Shown: positions 26,376 through 36,114 of the stretch, piece by piece
Numbering within the stretch: the first letter of the stretch is position 1
Layout: every line of letters starts with the position of its first letter
NCBI RefSeq assembly: GCF_005222835.1
Contig: NZ_STGA01000028.1
Span: forward strand, 1-64,000
Direction of reading: 5' to 3'
Length of the DNA stretch: 64,000 bases
Origin: Rhizobium sp. FKY42
Lineage (GTDB): Bacteria; Pseudomonadota; Alphaproteobacteria; Rhizobiales; Rhizobiaceae
The notes under the pieces: model-generated
What the model was told of the DNA's origin: nothing
What the model saw: the letters and a program-made list of their open reading frames with translations, nothing else
The model's database searches: none
Position numbers and translations under genes: made by a program

Positions 26376-28805
26376 TCAGGAGCAGGATTGCAGGTCGTAG
26401 AGGCGGAAACTCGGTTCCGCCGCTGCGGGATCGGATGGGATAAAGGTGATGCGGCGGGTTTCACCCGCGGCAAGGTCAAAGGCGTTGTCGGAAAAACGGC
26501 CGGGCGTTGCACTCTCGACCATCACGTAAAGCGCAAGGCCTGCCGACCGGACGACAAGATCATAACCGCCTGCCGGCGCAGGCTGAACATCAACGGCAAG
26601 GCCCGCCGGTTGAAGCTCCAGCGCCTTGTAGGTGCCGTGAACATAGTGCCCCTCACCGCCCATGCCATTGCTTGCGGTGAAGCTCCAACCCAGAAGACTG
26701 CCAGCAGGAATTTCAGAAACGGCAACAGTTGTCGCAATGACCGCCGCATCCGGTGTGCAGACGGCATCGAGACGCTTCAACTCCCGCCGCTCCCCATTCA
26801 GCGAAAGCAGCGATAGACTGAGCGACACCGTCACATTCTCTATCGTATCGTTGACCAGCGAGAACCGGATCTCGGAGCCATCCTCCGGGGGAATGGCGGC
26901 AACGTTAACAGGTTGGAAAAAGCGGCGCGCGGCATAATGCAGGGCTTTCCAGCCGCCGCCATAGTCGAGACTCGACCAGGAGGCGACAGGCCATGTATCG
27001 TTCAGCTGCCAATAGAGCGTACCCATGCAATGGGGTTTCAGCGAGCGCCAGTAATCGACTGCCGTCCTGATGGCGAGCGCCTGCTGGATCTGGCTGAGAT
27101 AGACGAAATTGGCGAAGCCCTGCGGAAAACGGAAATAGCGGAACATGGTCGCCGCAATCCGTTCGTTTCCACCAACATTCTTCTGGTGCAACTCAATGAC
27201 AGGCGAGGCAATGTTGAAGTCCTTCTCTTCCGCATAGGTTCGAATGACCGGCAGCGAGGTATAGGACTGGAAACCGAATTCGGAGCAGAAGCGTGGCCTG
27301 ACCTTGCGGTAATCCTCGAACGGCTTGTTCTCATGCCAGACGGACCAATAATGCATGTCGCCGGAACCATCGGCGTGCCAGGCATCGCCGTAATCCATGT
27401 AGCCGGAGGCTGGACTGGACGGCCACCAGAGGACATCTGGGGCCGCTTTCAGAAGCGTTTGCTCAATGGTTCGGTTGAGCCGATCATAGGAGACCAGATA
27501 GCGATCGCGGTTCTCGATGGATTGCTTGAACCAGGTGAGCGCCCCGACGAGTTCGTTATCGCCACACCACAGGACGATTGAAGGGTGGGTGATGAGGCGG
27601 CGCACCTGATAATCGACTTCCGTCGCGACATTCTCCAGAAAATCAGGTGTCGAGGGGTAGAGATTGCAGGAGAACTGAAAATCCTGCCAAACCATCAGCC
27701 CCATTTGATCGCAGAGGTCGTAGAACCAGTCCGCCTCGTAAAAGCCCCCGCCCCAGACGCGGATCATGTTCATATTGGCATCGACAGCAGACTGCAGCAG
27801 ATCGCGCGTCTTCTCTTTGCTGGTCAGCGAGAACAGGGCATCAGCGGGTATCCAGTTCGCACCGCGGCAAAAGATCTCAAGCCCGTTGACGCGAAAGGCG
27901 AAGCGGCTGCCCGCCTCATCCTCATCAGTCAACAGTTCAACATGGCGAAGACCGATCTGGCGGATCACGGTTTCGGATGGAATTTCGACTGCGAGTTCGT
28001 AAAGCGCCTGTTCACCGCTGCCTGACGGCCACCAGAGTTTTGGCGCATCGATATGAAAGACATGGCTTACGGTATTTTCACCGGGTCGAAGCCCCATGTC
28101 GAGGCGTACACGCTCCTCGCCCAGCGAGAAGAAGATGGGAGTCGTGCCGGGAAAATTCGCAAACAGCGTAACGGTGACGGTGATATCAACTCCGTCCTGA
28201 CCATGGACTTGACGAGCCACCACGCTTTCAATGCGGGATTCTTCCAGCTTCTTCAGCGCAATGGTGCCATAGAGGCCCAGCGGGGCAATCGCGAGATTCC
28301 AGTCCCAGCCGAAATGGCATTGCGGCTTGCGCAGCATATTGCCGTTGGGAATGGGGGAATTGCCTTCATGATAGGGCACGAAAAATGGCTGCTTCGCCTG
28401 CCGTTCCTCGCCTTCCCGGATACTGGAATGGAAGAGGATCCGGATGCGGTTTTCACCACTGCGCAGGGCCTGCGACACATCAGGGCGCCAGCGACGGAAG
28501 CAATTGTCAGCCTTCAGCACCACTTCGCCATTGATCTCAACGGTCGCAACCGTATCGAGATCGGTGATGTCCAGATACCAGTCGCCTGCGGCATCATCGA
28601 GAACGAAGTCCTGCTCGATCTGCCAGTCCCTTTCCGCCACCCAGCAAAGGTAAAGCTCGTTGCGGCCGAAATAGGGATCGGGGATGAGACCGGCATTTTT
28701 CAGTGCCGTGTGAACGTCGCCGGGAACAGGCATCAGGGCCTGAGCTTCCTCATCCAGCGAAGATAGCCGCCAGTTGCCGGATAAATCGATCATGGACTGC
28801 GACAT
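26376..28805 (-). CDS. Glycoside hydrolase family 2, beta-mannosidase-like
   Basis: 809 residues from the ATG at 28805, the first start that fits the conserved GNWRLSSLDEEA sandwich domain; the frame is open further upstream but that part lies over the ATPase gene and looks non-coding. Acid/base glutamate in WCGDNE near residue 418 and nucleophile in FCSEFGFQS near 509 match beta-mannosidases of GH2 more closely than beta-galactosidases. RVWGGGFYEADWFYD is also conserved. No signal peptide: a cytoplasmic exo-enzyme degrading imported beta-mannosides or similar oligosaccharides. Confidence 0.92.
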   Translation of the reverse strand: MSQSMIDLSGNWRLSSLDEEAQALMPVPGDVHTALKNAGLIPDPYFGRNELYLCWVAERDWQIEQDFVLDDAAGDWYLDITDLDTVATVEINGEVVLKADNCFRRWRPDVSQALRSGENRIRILFHSSIREGEERQAKQPFFVPYHEGNSPIPNGNMLRKPQCHFGWDWNLAIAPLGLYGTIALKKLEESRIESVVARQVHGQDGVDITVTVTLFANFPGTTPIFFSLGEERVRLDMGLRPGENTVSHVFHIDAPKLWWPSGSGEQALYELAVEIPSETVIRQIGLRHVELLTDEDEAGSRFAFRVNGLEIFCRGANWIPADALFSLTSKEKTRDLLQSAVDANMNMIRVWGGGFYEADWFYDLCDQMGLMVWQDFQFSCNLYPSTPDFLENVATEVDYQVRRLITHPSIVLWCGDNELVGALTWFKQSIENRDRYLVSYDRLNRTIEQTLLKAAPDVLWWPSSPASGYMDYGDAWHADGSGDMHYWSVWHENKPFEDYRKVRPRFCSEFGFQSYTSLPVIRTYAEEKDFNIASPVIELHQKNVGGNERIAATMFRYFRFPQGFANFVYLSQIQQALAIRTAVDYWRSLKPHCMGTLYWQLNDTWPVASWSSLDYGGGWKALHYAARRFFQPVNVAAIPPEDGSEIRFSLVNDTIENVTVSLSLSLLSLNGERRELKRLDAVCTPDAAVIATTVAVSEIPAGSLLGWSFTASNGMGGEGHYVHGTYKALELQPAGLAVDVQPAPAGGYDLVVRSAGLALYVMVESATPGRFSDNAFDLAAGETRRITFIPSDPAAAEPSFRLYDLQSCS

Positions 28806-28813
28806 GGGTATCC

Positions 28814-29902
28814 TCAGATGCGGTCTTCGGTTTCCGCGTCGAACAGCGATGCAAGCCGCATATCGAAGCTCATGCGCACCTGCGAACCGGGCGCGTATCG
28901 TCGCGCCCCGGCGATACGAACCGACATGGTGTGGCCCGCATGCTTGAGCCACAGAAGGTTATCCGCACCCATCGGCTCTTCGATATCGACAATGGCCTGA
29001 TGGATCTCGCGATCGGCTTCCGGCTGATCGATACCAATATGTTCGGGACGAACACCCAGCACCACCTCGCGGCCGGGTGTTAGTGGGCCGTTGGCCTCGT
29101 AGCCATCCAGCGAGAAGTCGACACCATTCGTGCGGAAAACCGGCTTGCCACTGAACTCAACCAATTCGCCGTGCAGGAAATTCATCGAAGGGGAACCGAT
29201 GAAACCTGCCACGAACAGGTTCTTAGGCTTGTTGTAGATGGCGATCGGATCATCGAGCTGCTGGATGACACCGTTTTTCATGATGGCGATGCGGTCTGCC
29301 AGTGTCAGTGCCTCGATCTGGTCGTGTGTCACGTAGATCATCGTGTTCTTCAGGCTCTGGTGCAGACGTTTGATTTCGACACGCAGTTCGGAGCGGAGCT
29401 TGGCGTCAAGGTTCGAGAGCGGCTCATCGAAGAGGAAGACATCCACATCACGCACCAGTGCACGGCCGATGGCGACGCGCTGACGCTGACCGCCAGAGAG
29501 AGCCGCAGGTCGACGCTTCAGAAGTGGGCCGATCTGCAGGATCTCCGCAGCGCGGGCGACACGTTTGTCGATCTCAGGCTTTGGTACTTTCGCAACCTGA
29601 AGCCCGAAAGACAGGTTTTTCTCGACCGTCATCTGCGGATAGAGCGCATAGGACTGAAATACCATGCCGATGCCGCGATCCTTCGGTTCTTCCCAGGTAA
29701 CGTTGCGGTCCTTGATGAAGATCTGGCCTTCGGTTGGCTCCAGAAGTCCGGCAATGCAGTTCAGAAGAGTGGATTTGCCGCAGCCCGACGATCCCAGAAG
29801 AACGATGAACTCGCCATCGCGAATATCGAGGTTGAGGTCCTTGAGAACGGTGACGGCCCCAAAGGAAAGTGAAAGGTTACGAATGGAAACACTGTTGGCC
29901 AT
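28814..29902 (-). CDS. Sugar ABC transporter ATPase, MalK/UgpC type
   Basis: 362 residues: Walker A GSSGCGKST near 38-46, Q-loop VFQSYALYP, signature LSGGQRQRVAIGRAL near 136, Walker B VFLFDEPLSNLD near 158, switch histidine in VTHDQIEA, and a C-terminal OB-fold regulatory domain (about 240-355) as in MalK and UgpC. Energises the two permeases encoded 5 nt upstream. Such ATPases are sometimes shared by several sugar transporters. Confidence 0.95.
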   Translation of the reverse strand: MANSVSIRNLSLSFGAVTVLKDLNLDIRDGEFIVLLGSSGCGKSTLLNCIAGLLEPTEGQIFIKDRNVTWEEPKDRGIGMVFQSYALYPQMTVEKNLSFGLQVAKVPKPEIDKRVARAAEILQIGPLLKRRPAALSGGQRQRVAIGRALVRDVDVFLFDEPLSNLDAKLRSELRVEIKRLHQSLKNTMIYVTHDQIEALTLADRIAIMKNGVIQQLDDPIAIYNKPKNLFVAGFIGSPSMNFLHGELVEFSGKPVFRTNGVDFSLDGYEANGPLTPGREVVLGVRPEHIGIDQPEADREIHQAIVDIEEPMGADNLLWLKHAGHTMSVRIAGARRYAPGSQVRMSFDMRLASLFDAETEDRI

Positions 29903-29907
29903 GGAAA

Positions 29908-30849
29908 TCAGCCCTTTACTGCGCCGGCGGCAATGCCGCGGACAAACAAGCGCCCCGAGACGAAGTAGACGATCAACGGCACGGCACCGGTCAGCAGGGT
30001 GGCGGCCATGTTGACGTTGTATTCCTTCACGCCCTGGACGGAATTGACGATATTGTTGAGCTGCACAGTCATCGGATAGCTGTCCGGACGGGTGAAGACG
30101 ACGCCGAACAGAAAGTCATTCCAGATACCGGTAACCTGCAAGATCATGGCTACGACAAAGATCGGCAGCGCCATGGGCAGCATGATGCGGAAGTAGATCT
30201 GCCAGAAGCCCGCGCCATCGATACGCGCCGCCTTGAACAGCTCTTCCGGCAGCGAAGTGAAATAGTTGCGGAAAAGCAGTGTCAGGATCGGCATGCCGAA
30301 AATGGTGTGAACGATCACGAGGCCCGTCAGCGTACCGTAGATACCCAGTTCGCGCAGAATGATGACGATGGGATAGATCATCACCTGATAGGGAATGAAG
30401 GCACCGACGATCAGGATCGAAAAGAACAGTTCCGAACCCTTGAAGCGCCAGTTTGCCAAAGCGTAGCCGCTGACGGAGGCGACAGCGATGGACACCAGCA
30501 CCGAAGGTACGAGAATACGCACCGAGTTCCAGAAGCCGCGCGAAAGTCCATCGCAGTTCAAACCCGTGCAAGCGCTGGCCCAGGCCTTTGCCCAGGGCTC
30601 GAAGGTGATCTCCAAAGGTGGCGAGAAGATATTGCCCATGCGGATTTCGGGCATGCCTTTCATGGAGGTGACGATCATCACATAGAGCGGCAGCAGGTAA
30701 TAGAGGGCCGCCACAATCAGCAGGCCGTAGAGGATGATGTTGCGCCGTGAGAGCACTTTGCGGGGCTTGCGTCCGCTGGGGCCAGCCACCTGCGGCGAGA
30801 CTGCATCGAAACCGGCCGCCGTGCTGTTGAGGGTGGAAATGTTAGCCAC
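29908..30849 (-). CDS. Sugar ABC transporter permease, MalG type
   Basis: About 313 residues with six membrane helices after an N-terminal cytoplasmic tail and the ABC-contact EAA motif EELFKAARIDGAGFWQIYF near residue 200. The start is taken as GTG at 30849 because GGAGGG is placed 7 nt before it; a TTG at 30864 would lie upstream of that site. The 5' end overlaps the stop of the partner permease by 8 nt. Confidence 0.93.
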   Translation of the reverse strand: MANISTLNSTAAGFDAVSPQVAGPSGRKPRKVLSRRNIILYGLLIVAALYYLLPLYVMIVTSMKGMPEIRMGNIFSPPLEITFEPWAKAWASACTGLNCDGLSRGFWNSVRILVPSVLVSIAVASVSGYALANWRFKGSELFFSILIVGAFIPYQVMIYPIVIILRELGIYGTLTGLVIVHTIFGMPILTLLFRNYFTSLPEELFKAARIDGAGFWQIYFRIMLPMALPIFVVAMILQVTGIWNDFLFGVVFTRPDSYPMTVQLNNIVNSVQGVKEYNVNMAATLLTGAVPLIVYFVSGRLFVRGIAAGAVKG

Positions 30850-31744
30850 GCTTCTTCCCTCCAAATTCGAGATAGGCCCAAGGGATGATGATGATGGCGA
30901 CTGTGAGCAGCATCATAGTAGACGCTGCAAAACCCTGACCGAGGTTCTGCGCCTGAAACATGTAGTCGTAGACGTACTTCGCAGGAACTTCCGAAGCGAT
31001 ACCGGGGCCGCCGCTGGTCTGCGCCACCACAAGATCGTAGACCTTGACGATGCCGGACGCGATCAGCACCAGTGTGGTGATAAAGACGGGTCGCATCATC
31101 GGAATGATGATCAGAACGTAAGTCTTCCACATCGGAATGCCATCGACGCGGGACGCCTTCCAGATGTCCTCGTCTATGCCGCGGAGACCGGCCAGCATCA
31201 GGCACATGACCAGTCCGGTTCCCTGCCAGAGACCGGCGATCAGGATGCCATAGATGACAATATCGGAATTATAGAGCGGATCGAATTCGAAGGTGGACCA
31301 GCCCAGACTGCGGACGATGGACTGGACACCGAATTCGGGATTGAGGATCCACTGCCAGACCAGCCCCGTGACGATGAAGGACAGCGCGAAGGGGTAGAGA
31401 AAAATGGTTCGAAAGGTATTTTCGAAACGGATCTTCTGGTCCATCAGCGCGGCCAAAACGAAGCCGATCACAAGGCTGAAGATCAGCGAAAGAATGCCAT
31501 AGATGGCCAGATTCTGGATCGAGATGATCCAGCGTGGAGCGGCCCACAGGCGCTCGTACTGATCAAGTCCGACGAAGCTGAGGCGCGGCAAAAGGCCCGA
31601 GCGCGTGAAAGAATAGACGACTGTCCAGATCGTCCCGCCGAGGAACACGACGAGTGCCACAAGCATCATCGGGATCAGGGCGACCTTGGAATTTAGATTT
31701 CGAAATAGCTGGCTGGGGCGACCAGCCGAAGAGCGTAACGTCAT
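30842..31744 (-). CDS. Sugar ABC transporter permease, MalF type
   Basis: 300 residues, six helices, large periplasmic loop between helices 1 and 2 and the EAA motif EDIWKASRVDGIPMWKTYV near 195-213. Forms the membrane pore together with the MalG-type subunit. The 139 bp between it and the binding-protein gene contain a stem (31803-31809/31834-31840), as often found after a highly expressed binding-protein gene. Confidence 0.93.
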   Translation of the reverse strand: MTLRSSAGRPSQLFRNLNSKVALIPMMLVALVVFLGGTIWTVVYSFTRSGLLPRLSFVGLDQYERLWAAPRWIISIQNLAIYGILSLIFSLVIGFVLAALMDQKIRFENTFRTIFLYPFALSFIVTGLVWQWILNPEFGVQSIVRSLGWSTFEFDPLYNSDIVIYGILIAGLWQGTGLVMCLMLAGLRGIDEDIWKASRVDGIPMWKTYVLIIIPMMRPVFITTLVLIASGIVKVYDLVVAQTSGGPGIASEVPAKYVYDYMFQAQNLGQGFAASTMMLLTVAIIIIPWAYLEFGGKKRG

Positions 31745-31802
31745 GGAAGCAAGACCTCCTCATCGAAAACGGCAAGTGACGGCAGATCGGGGCAAGACCC
31801 GC

Positions 31803-31840
31803 CGGCTCTTCATCTTCGTCCTGCATGGGGCGGAGAGCCG
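31803..31840 (-). other. Intercistronic stem between binding-protein and permease genes
   Basis: Perfect 7-bp arms at 31803-31809 and 31834-31840 with a 24-nt loop in the only sizeable gap of the operon. Comparable stems uncouple expression of the binding protein from the permeases in other sugar ABC operons. No T-run follows on the minus strand. Weak evidence. Confidence 0.3.
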
Positions 31841-31883
31841 ACCGCTTCCGATGGAAAGAAACGACCGGCCCTCCCTGGGGTGA

Positions 31884-33119
31884 TCAGTTCGCCGATGCGA
31901 TAATGTCGGCGAAACGCTTCTGCGCCGCTTCCGGCGTAATCGACTCATTGGCGAAGAACTGCGAGAACAGGTCTTCCTTCTGCTTCTGCGTGTCAGGAGA
32001 GAGAAGCTGGTCGGTGCTGGAGAGAATGTTGCCCTTTGCCAGAACCTCGAGGCCCTTCTTCATGCAGTCGTTGGCCGCCGAAAGATCCACATCGCCACGA
32101 ACCGGCAGCGAACCTTTCTTGAGGTTGAAGGCGACCTGAACCTTGGGATCAACGATCGTTTCCGCCAGTTTGTCCTGTGCTTCAGATTTCGACTTGTCCT
32201 TCAGGACAGGGAAATAGAAGGCATCGCCACCTGCTGTCAGGTACTGGTTCAGACCCAAGCCGGGCAAGCAGGTATAATCCGTACCGGCCTTCTTTCCCGC
32301 CAGCTGGAACTCTCCCTGCGCCCAGTCACCCATGATCTGGCCACCCGCCTTGCCGGTGACGACCATGTTTGTCGCCTGGTTCCAGTCCTGCACATTGGTT
32401 CCCTTGGCGAGCTTGCGGGCTTCATTGGCCGCCTTGAAGATGGCCGCCATTTCCGGGCCTGCGGCAGCCTTGGCGTCCTTGTCCTTGAAGACCTTCATGT
32501 AAAGGTCCTTGCCGCCCAGCGAGATGATGAGCGTATCGAAGGCGCCGGTTGCCTGCCAGGGCTGACCGCCAAGAGCGAGCGGCTGAATCCCGGCCTTCTG
32601 AAGCGCCGGACCTGCCGCCACAAACTCGTTCCAGTTCTTTGGAACTTCGACGCCAGCCTTCTTGAAGGCCTCATTGGAAAGCCAGAGCCACTGCCACGAA
32701 TGAATATTGACCGGGGCGCAATAGATCTTGCCCTTGATCGTGCAGCTTTCCAGCAGGCTGGCGGGCTTGATGATATCCTTCCATTTACCCTTTTCCGCGA
32801 CCGCCGTGAGATCGCGCATCAAACCGGCCTCCACCAGTTCCTGCGCTTGACGACCGTGGTTGAATTGAGTCGCGCCCATGGGGTCGCCGCCGGTGATGCG
32901 GCTGATCATGATCGGACGCGCGGTACCACCAGAGCCGGCGATGGCACCATCCACCCATTTGTTGCCAGTTGCGTCGAACCCTTTCGCGAGCTCCTTGACC
33001 GCGGCTGCTTCGCCGCCGGACGTCCACCAATGTGTGACTTCAAGGTCCGTTGCAGCAGCCTGAGCTGCCGGCAGCATGACACCCGCCACGAGAATAGCTT
33101 TCAATGCACGCAAATTCAT
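31884..33119 (-). CDS. Sugar ABC transporter substrate-binding protein (family 1)
   Basis: 411 residues with a signal peptide (MNLRALKAILVAGVML..., cleavage likely after AQAAA near 23) and the family 1 extracellular binding-protein fold; the mature start LEVTHWWTSGGEAAAVKELAK resembles glucose/mannose-type binding proteins. GGGAGGAG lies just before the ATG. First gene of the operon that continues through permeases, ATPase, GH2, epimerase, Gfo/Idh and GH43. A LacI-type operator-like site sits 16 nt upstream of the start. Confidence 0.93.
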   Translation of the reverse strand: MNLRALKAILVAGVMLPAAQAAATDLEVTHWWTSGGEAAAVKELAKGFDATGNKWVDGAIAGSGGTARPIMISRITGGDPMGATQFNHGRQAQELVEAGLMRDLTAVAEKGKWKDIIKPASLLESCTIKGKIYCAPVNIHSWQWLWLSNEAFKKAGVEVPKNWNEFVAAGPALQKAGIQPLALGGQPWQATGAFDTLIISLGGKDLYMKVFKDKDAKAAAGPEMAAIFKAANEARKLAKGTNVQDWNQATNMVVTGKAGGQIMGDWAQGEFQLAGKKAGTDYTCLPGLGLNQYLTAGGDAFYFPVLKDKSKSEAQDKLAETIVDPKVQVAFNLKKGSLPVRGDVDLSAANDCMKKGLEVLAKGNILSSTDQLLSPDTQKQKEDLFSQFFANESITPEAAQKRFADIIASAN

Positions 33120-33134
33120 GAGTCTCCTCCCTCA

Positions 33135-33148
33135 CTGAAACGTTGCCG
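33135..33148. promoter_or_regulatory. LacI-type operator-like site at the ABC operon leader
   Basis: CTGAAACGTTGCCG matches, at 12 of 14 positions, the inverted form of the near-palindrome found at 33409-33422 in front of the LacI gene. The central AACGTT with a CG dyad is typical of LacI-family operators. It lies between the probable transcription start and the ribosome site of the binding-protein gene, where a bound repressor would block. Confidence 0.6.
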
Positions 33149-33317
33149 TAAAAAAAGCTATGCGAGTTTCGATACGAGCGCAACGGCCCAGCCAGCAAAA
33201 AATTATCAAATTCTCAATTTCAATTTTTGATTGTTTAAAGAGAATTCACATCGATCCTTTTGATCATAAAAACCCTATTAAATGCCGGTATATGTGGGCT
33301 TTCTACATCTTTGCATT

Positions 33318-33348
33318 CGCAAACGCACAGAAAATTTGTGCGTTTGCG
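33318..33348. repeat. 12-bp perfect inverted repeat in the divergent region
   Basis: Arms 33318-33329 (CGCAAACGCACA) and 33337-33348 (TGTGCGTTTGCG) are perfectly complementary, with a 7-nt AT-rich spacer. There is no T-run on either strand. It sits in the middle of the 400-bp gap between the ABC operon and the LacI gene (33120-33519), which holds no gene. Either a strong cruciform/RNA hairpin or a large dimer-binding operator. Confidence 0.7.
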
Positions 33349-33407
33349 TTGTACAACTGAGAGCGGAAAGCGAGGCTTGATCACCGAAAATGGCGCTCGA
33401 CAAATTG

Positions 33408-33423
33408 ACTGTAACGTTTCAGT
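33408..33423. promoter_or_regulatory. LacI-type operator-like palindrome upstream of the LacI gene
   Basis: ACTGTAACGTTTCAGT is a 16-bp palindrome with one mismatched base pair position per half and a central AACGTT. It shares 12 of 14 bases with the site at 33135-33148 on the other side of the divergent region, suggesting one regulator controls both directions, probably the adjacent LacI-family protein. Confidence 0.6.
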
Positions 33424-33519
33424 TTAATGACTTGAAATTCTTTTCAGGGAAAGGGCCGCTGCCGTTTTCAGGCATCCGACAGATGTCTATAATCAGCCCC
33501 CTCGAAATGGTAGGAACAC

Positions 33520-34572
33520 ATGGACGACAATCATCAGCTCAAATCTTCCGGGAAGGCTCTGGAGCCTGGTGCGCGTCCTACCTTGAAAACGATCGCCTTT
33601 ATGACCGGTCTCGGCATCACCACTGTATCTCGCGCGCTCAAAGATGCGCCGGACATCGGCATGGAGACGAAGGAAAGGGTGCGACTGGTCGCAGCGCAAC
33701 TCGGCTATCAGCCAAACCGCGCCGGGGTTCGCCTCAGAACCGGTAAAACCAATGTCATAGCGCTTGTTCTCAGTATCGACGAGGAACTGATGGGCTTCAC
33801 AAGCCAGATGATGTTCGGCATCTCGGAAGTGCTGGCCGGAACCCAGTATCATCTCGTCCTGACCCCGCATGTGCACCAGAAAGACCCTATGGTGCCGGTG
33901 CGCTACATTCTCGACACAGCGTCCGCCGACGGCATGATCATCTCGCGCACCCTGCCAGACGATCCGCGCGTGGCACTGATGACGGAAAGGAATTTCCCGT
34001 TCGCCACGCATGGGCGGACGGATATGGGCATCTGCCACCCGTTCCACGACTTCGACAACGAAGCCTATGCTTACGAGGCGGTGAAGAGGCTTGTTGCGAG
34101 TGGCAGGCGGCGTATCGCACTGCTCGCGCCACCGGCAAAGCTGTCCTATTACATTCACACGCGCATCGGGTTCGAGCGCGGCCTTGCCGCCTTCGGAGCG
34201 ACGGAAGTATCCATGGGGCGGATTACGAGCGAAGCACCATTGTCAGACCTGCGCAGCTATTGTGCCGATCTCATGCGGTCTGCCGATCCACCCGATGGCA
34301 TTATTTCCATCAGCGGCAGTTCAAGCATCGCGCTGATTGCGGGGATCGAGTCAGCCGGAAAGCGTCTCGGCCATGATGTCGACATGGTCTCGAAACAATC
34401 GGCGGAGTTCCTGAACTGGATCCGGCCCGAAATTCATACGGTGAACGAGAGCGTGCGCCTGGCTGGGCGCGAATTGGCAAAGGCCGTAATTGCCCGTATC
34501 GATGGCGTAGCGCCAGAATTACTTCAAAGCATCAGCAGTCCCGTGTGGTCCTCTATGGCGCCGAGAGACTAA
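33520..34572 (+). CDS. LacI-family transcriptional regulator
   Basis: 350 residues. The helix-turn-helix [21 protein letters not shown] (residues 21-41) and hinge helix near [14 protein letters not shown] are typical, followed by a periplasmic-binding-like sensor domain. The N-terminal tail of about 20 residues before the HTH is longer than usual. Divergent from and presumably repressing the glycan-use operon until an oligosaccharide-derived inducer appears. Confidence 0.93.
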   Translation: MDDNHQLKSSGKALEPGARPTLKTIAFMTGLGITTVSRALKDAPDIGMETKERVRLVAAQLGYQPNRAGVRLRTGKTNVIALVLSIDEELMGFTSQMMFGISEVLAGTQYHLVLTPHVHQKDPMVPVRYILDTASADGMIISRTLPDDPRVALMTERNFPFATHGRTDMGICHPFHDFDNEAYAYEAVKRLVASGRRRIALLAPPAKLSYYIHTRIGFERGLAAFGATEVSMGRITSEAPLSDLRSYCADLMRSADPPDGIISISGSSSIALIAGIESAGKRLGHDVDMVSKQSAEFLNWIRPEIHTVNESVRLAGRELAKAVIARIDGVAPELLQSISSPVWSSMAPRD

Positions 34573-34580
34573 AACCGGAT

Positions 34581-36014
34581 TCAAGCCTTGATTGCTAGGC
34601 GAATGCCACCCCAATGCCTGCCATTGACGGTGATCGGTGCAGATATGTCCTTCATCAGGACGAAGACACCACCACCCATGTCACGACGATAGGTCTGCAT
34701 CAGGAAGGGTTCCTTGCCTCGTCCGGCAGCCAGACCGACGCGATCATTGAAGATACGGCGATTGCGGCAGTTCGCCGTGTTCCACGTCACATCTCCCGGC
34801 CTCTGAGGCTGGGCAAACTTTCGATTATGGGTCGGCAGATATCCATTCTCATCGACAGCTGCGCAAAAAGCGATGCGCTCATCGCTGGAAGCTACGCGCT
34901 CCTGTATGTTCGGAAGGACAGCGTCGGTGAATTCAGTAAACCGCGTCATGTACTGGACCGGATCGGTGCCACGGATCGGCTGATAGTTGCGGTCAAACAG
35001 CGCTCCCATGTCGATACGGCCAGAACGCACCGCATCCTCGAAAGCGTGGCTCACCTGCTGCGCCACGGCCATGACGGTGCGGATGTAGGGCATGTCGGGC
35101 GTCTCGATGCCGGTGCTGGCAACAGCCTGGATCATTCGCTCCGATATGTTTACCACGTCATTAACCCTGGCCGACGTGGTCTGGAGCTGATCGTTGGATT
35201 TCAGGATCGCATTTGCAGCCACGGCAATCGTCGTCGCGAATTCGCTGCACTGACGGTCGACGGTTTCTGTGGTGTGAGCAAGAGAGGACGCGCTATCCAG
35301 AATGCGTGCCATGACAGTTTCAACCTCATGGAACGAACCCTGCACCTCCTTCGAAGTGGATCGTACACCTTCGGCAGAGGTGCGCGCACCTTCGCCGGCC
35401 TTTATGAGCATCTCGATTCGCTCGCCGAGCTTCTGCAGGGTCTGCTGGATCGAAGACGTCGTTTGGGAGGTCTGCAATGAGAGCGCACGGACTTCCGCCG
35501 CGACAACCGCGAAACCCTTGCCAGCGTCGCCCGCGCGGGCCGCCTCAATGGCTGCATTCAGCGCGAGAAGATTGGTCTGGCGGGCGATTGTCCCAATGTC
35601 TTCGGCCAATCGTCCAACCTCGCTGAGAGCTGACGAAAAGGACCGGATTTCGGTCCCGATTTCCTGCGAGGCTGTGACCATGTCATCAATGGCGTGAATG
35701 GAGCCGTCCAACTGCCTCGCCTGCACGCCCAGCACTTGTCGGGCACTCGTCGCAAGACTGTCGGTTTCATTCAGGGAAGAGGCGATCTGGCTATTGGTCT
35801 GCGCCATGGCTTGAGCCGCATCCGTCATACGCCTGAGTAGGGCCGCATGCTCGCCGGATTGGGTAGCGGTATCCTGTATCGCGCCTGCAATGTCGACAAG
35901 GTGAACGCCGAGATCCGAGGCTTCGGCGGCGAGCCGTGACACAGCATGGCGGAGCGGATTGTCCACCGCGACATTATCTTCAGAGTTCGAAGCATGCTGT
36001 GCAGATGCGACCAC
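34581..36014 (-). CDS. Soluble chemoreceptor with C-terminal sensor domain
   Basis: 477 residues and no transmembrane helix. The methyl-accepting signalling hairpin comes first ([21 protein letters not shown] around residues 140-165, followed by [14 protein letters not shown]), and the sensory part is C-terminal: [43 protein letters not shown] and HWGGIRLA are conserved in a group of cytosolic receptors of alphaproteobacteria. It therefore senses a cytoplasmic signal. No che genes are nearby; it ends 8 nt from the convergent LacI gene. Confidence 0.9.
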   Translation of the reverse strand: MVASAQHASNSEDNVAVDNPLRHAVSRLAAEASDLGVHLVDIAGAIQDTATQSGEHAALLRRMTDAAQAMAQTNSQIASSLNETDSLATSARQVLGVQARQLDGSIHAIDDMVTASQEIGTEIRSFSSALSEVGRLAEDIGTIARQTNLLALNAAIEAARAGDAGKGFAVVAAEVRALSLQTSQTTSSIQQTLQKLGERIEMLIKAGEGARTSAEGVRSTSKEVQGSFHEVETVMARILDSASSLAHTTETVDRQCSEFATTIAVAANAILKSNDQLQTTSARVNDVVNISERMIQAVASTGIETPDMPYIRTVMAVAQQVSHAFEDAVRSGRIDMGALFDRNYQPIRGTDPVQYMTRFTEFTDAVLPNIQERVASSDERIAFCAAVDENGYLPTHNRKFAQPQRPGDVTWNTANCRNRRIFNDRVGLAAGRGKEPFLMQTYRRDMGGGVFVLMKDISAPITVNGRHWGGIRLAIKA

Positions 36015-36114
36015 GCGATTCTCCCAAAGCTATCGGGAGTATCAGTTGCGCTGGTTAAGACTCGGTATACCGATGATCAAAACACCATAAATATGCAGAT
36101 ATCTCAAGAAACAG

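Noticed and set aside
28806..28952. 49-residue N-terminal extension of the GH2 protein
   Set aside because: It overlaps the ATPase gene and lacks homology-like features; the conserved GH2 start begins at 28805.
30734..31696. Long plus-strand open frame opposite the MalF-type permease
   Set aside because: Highly charged His/Asp-rich translation typical of antisense reading of membrane-protein codons; no ribosome site or domain.
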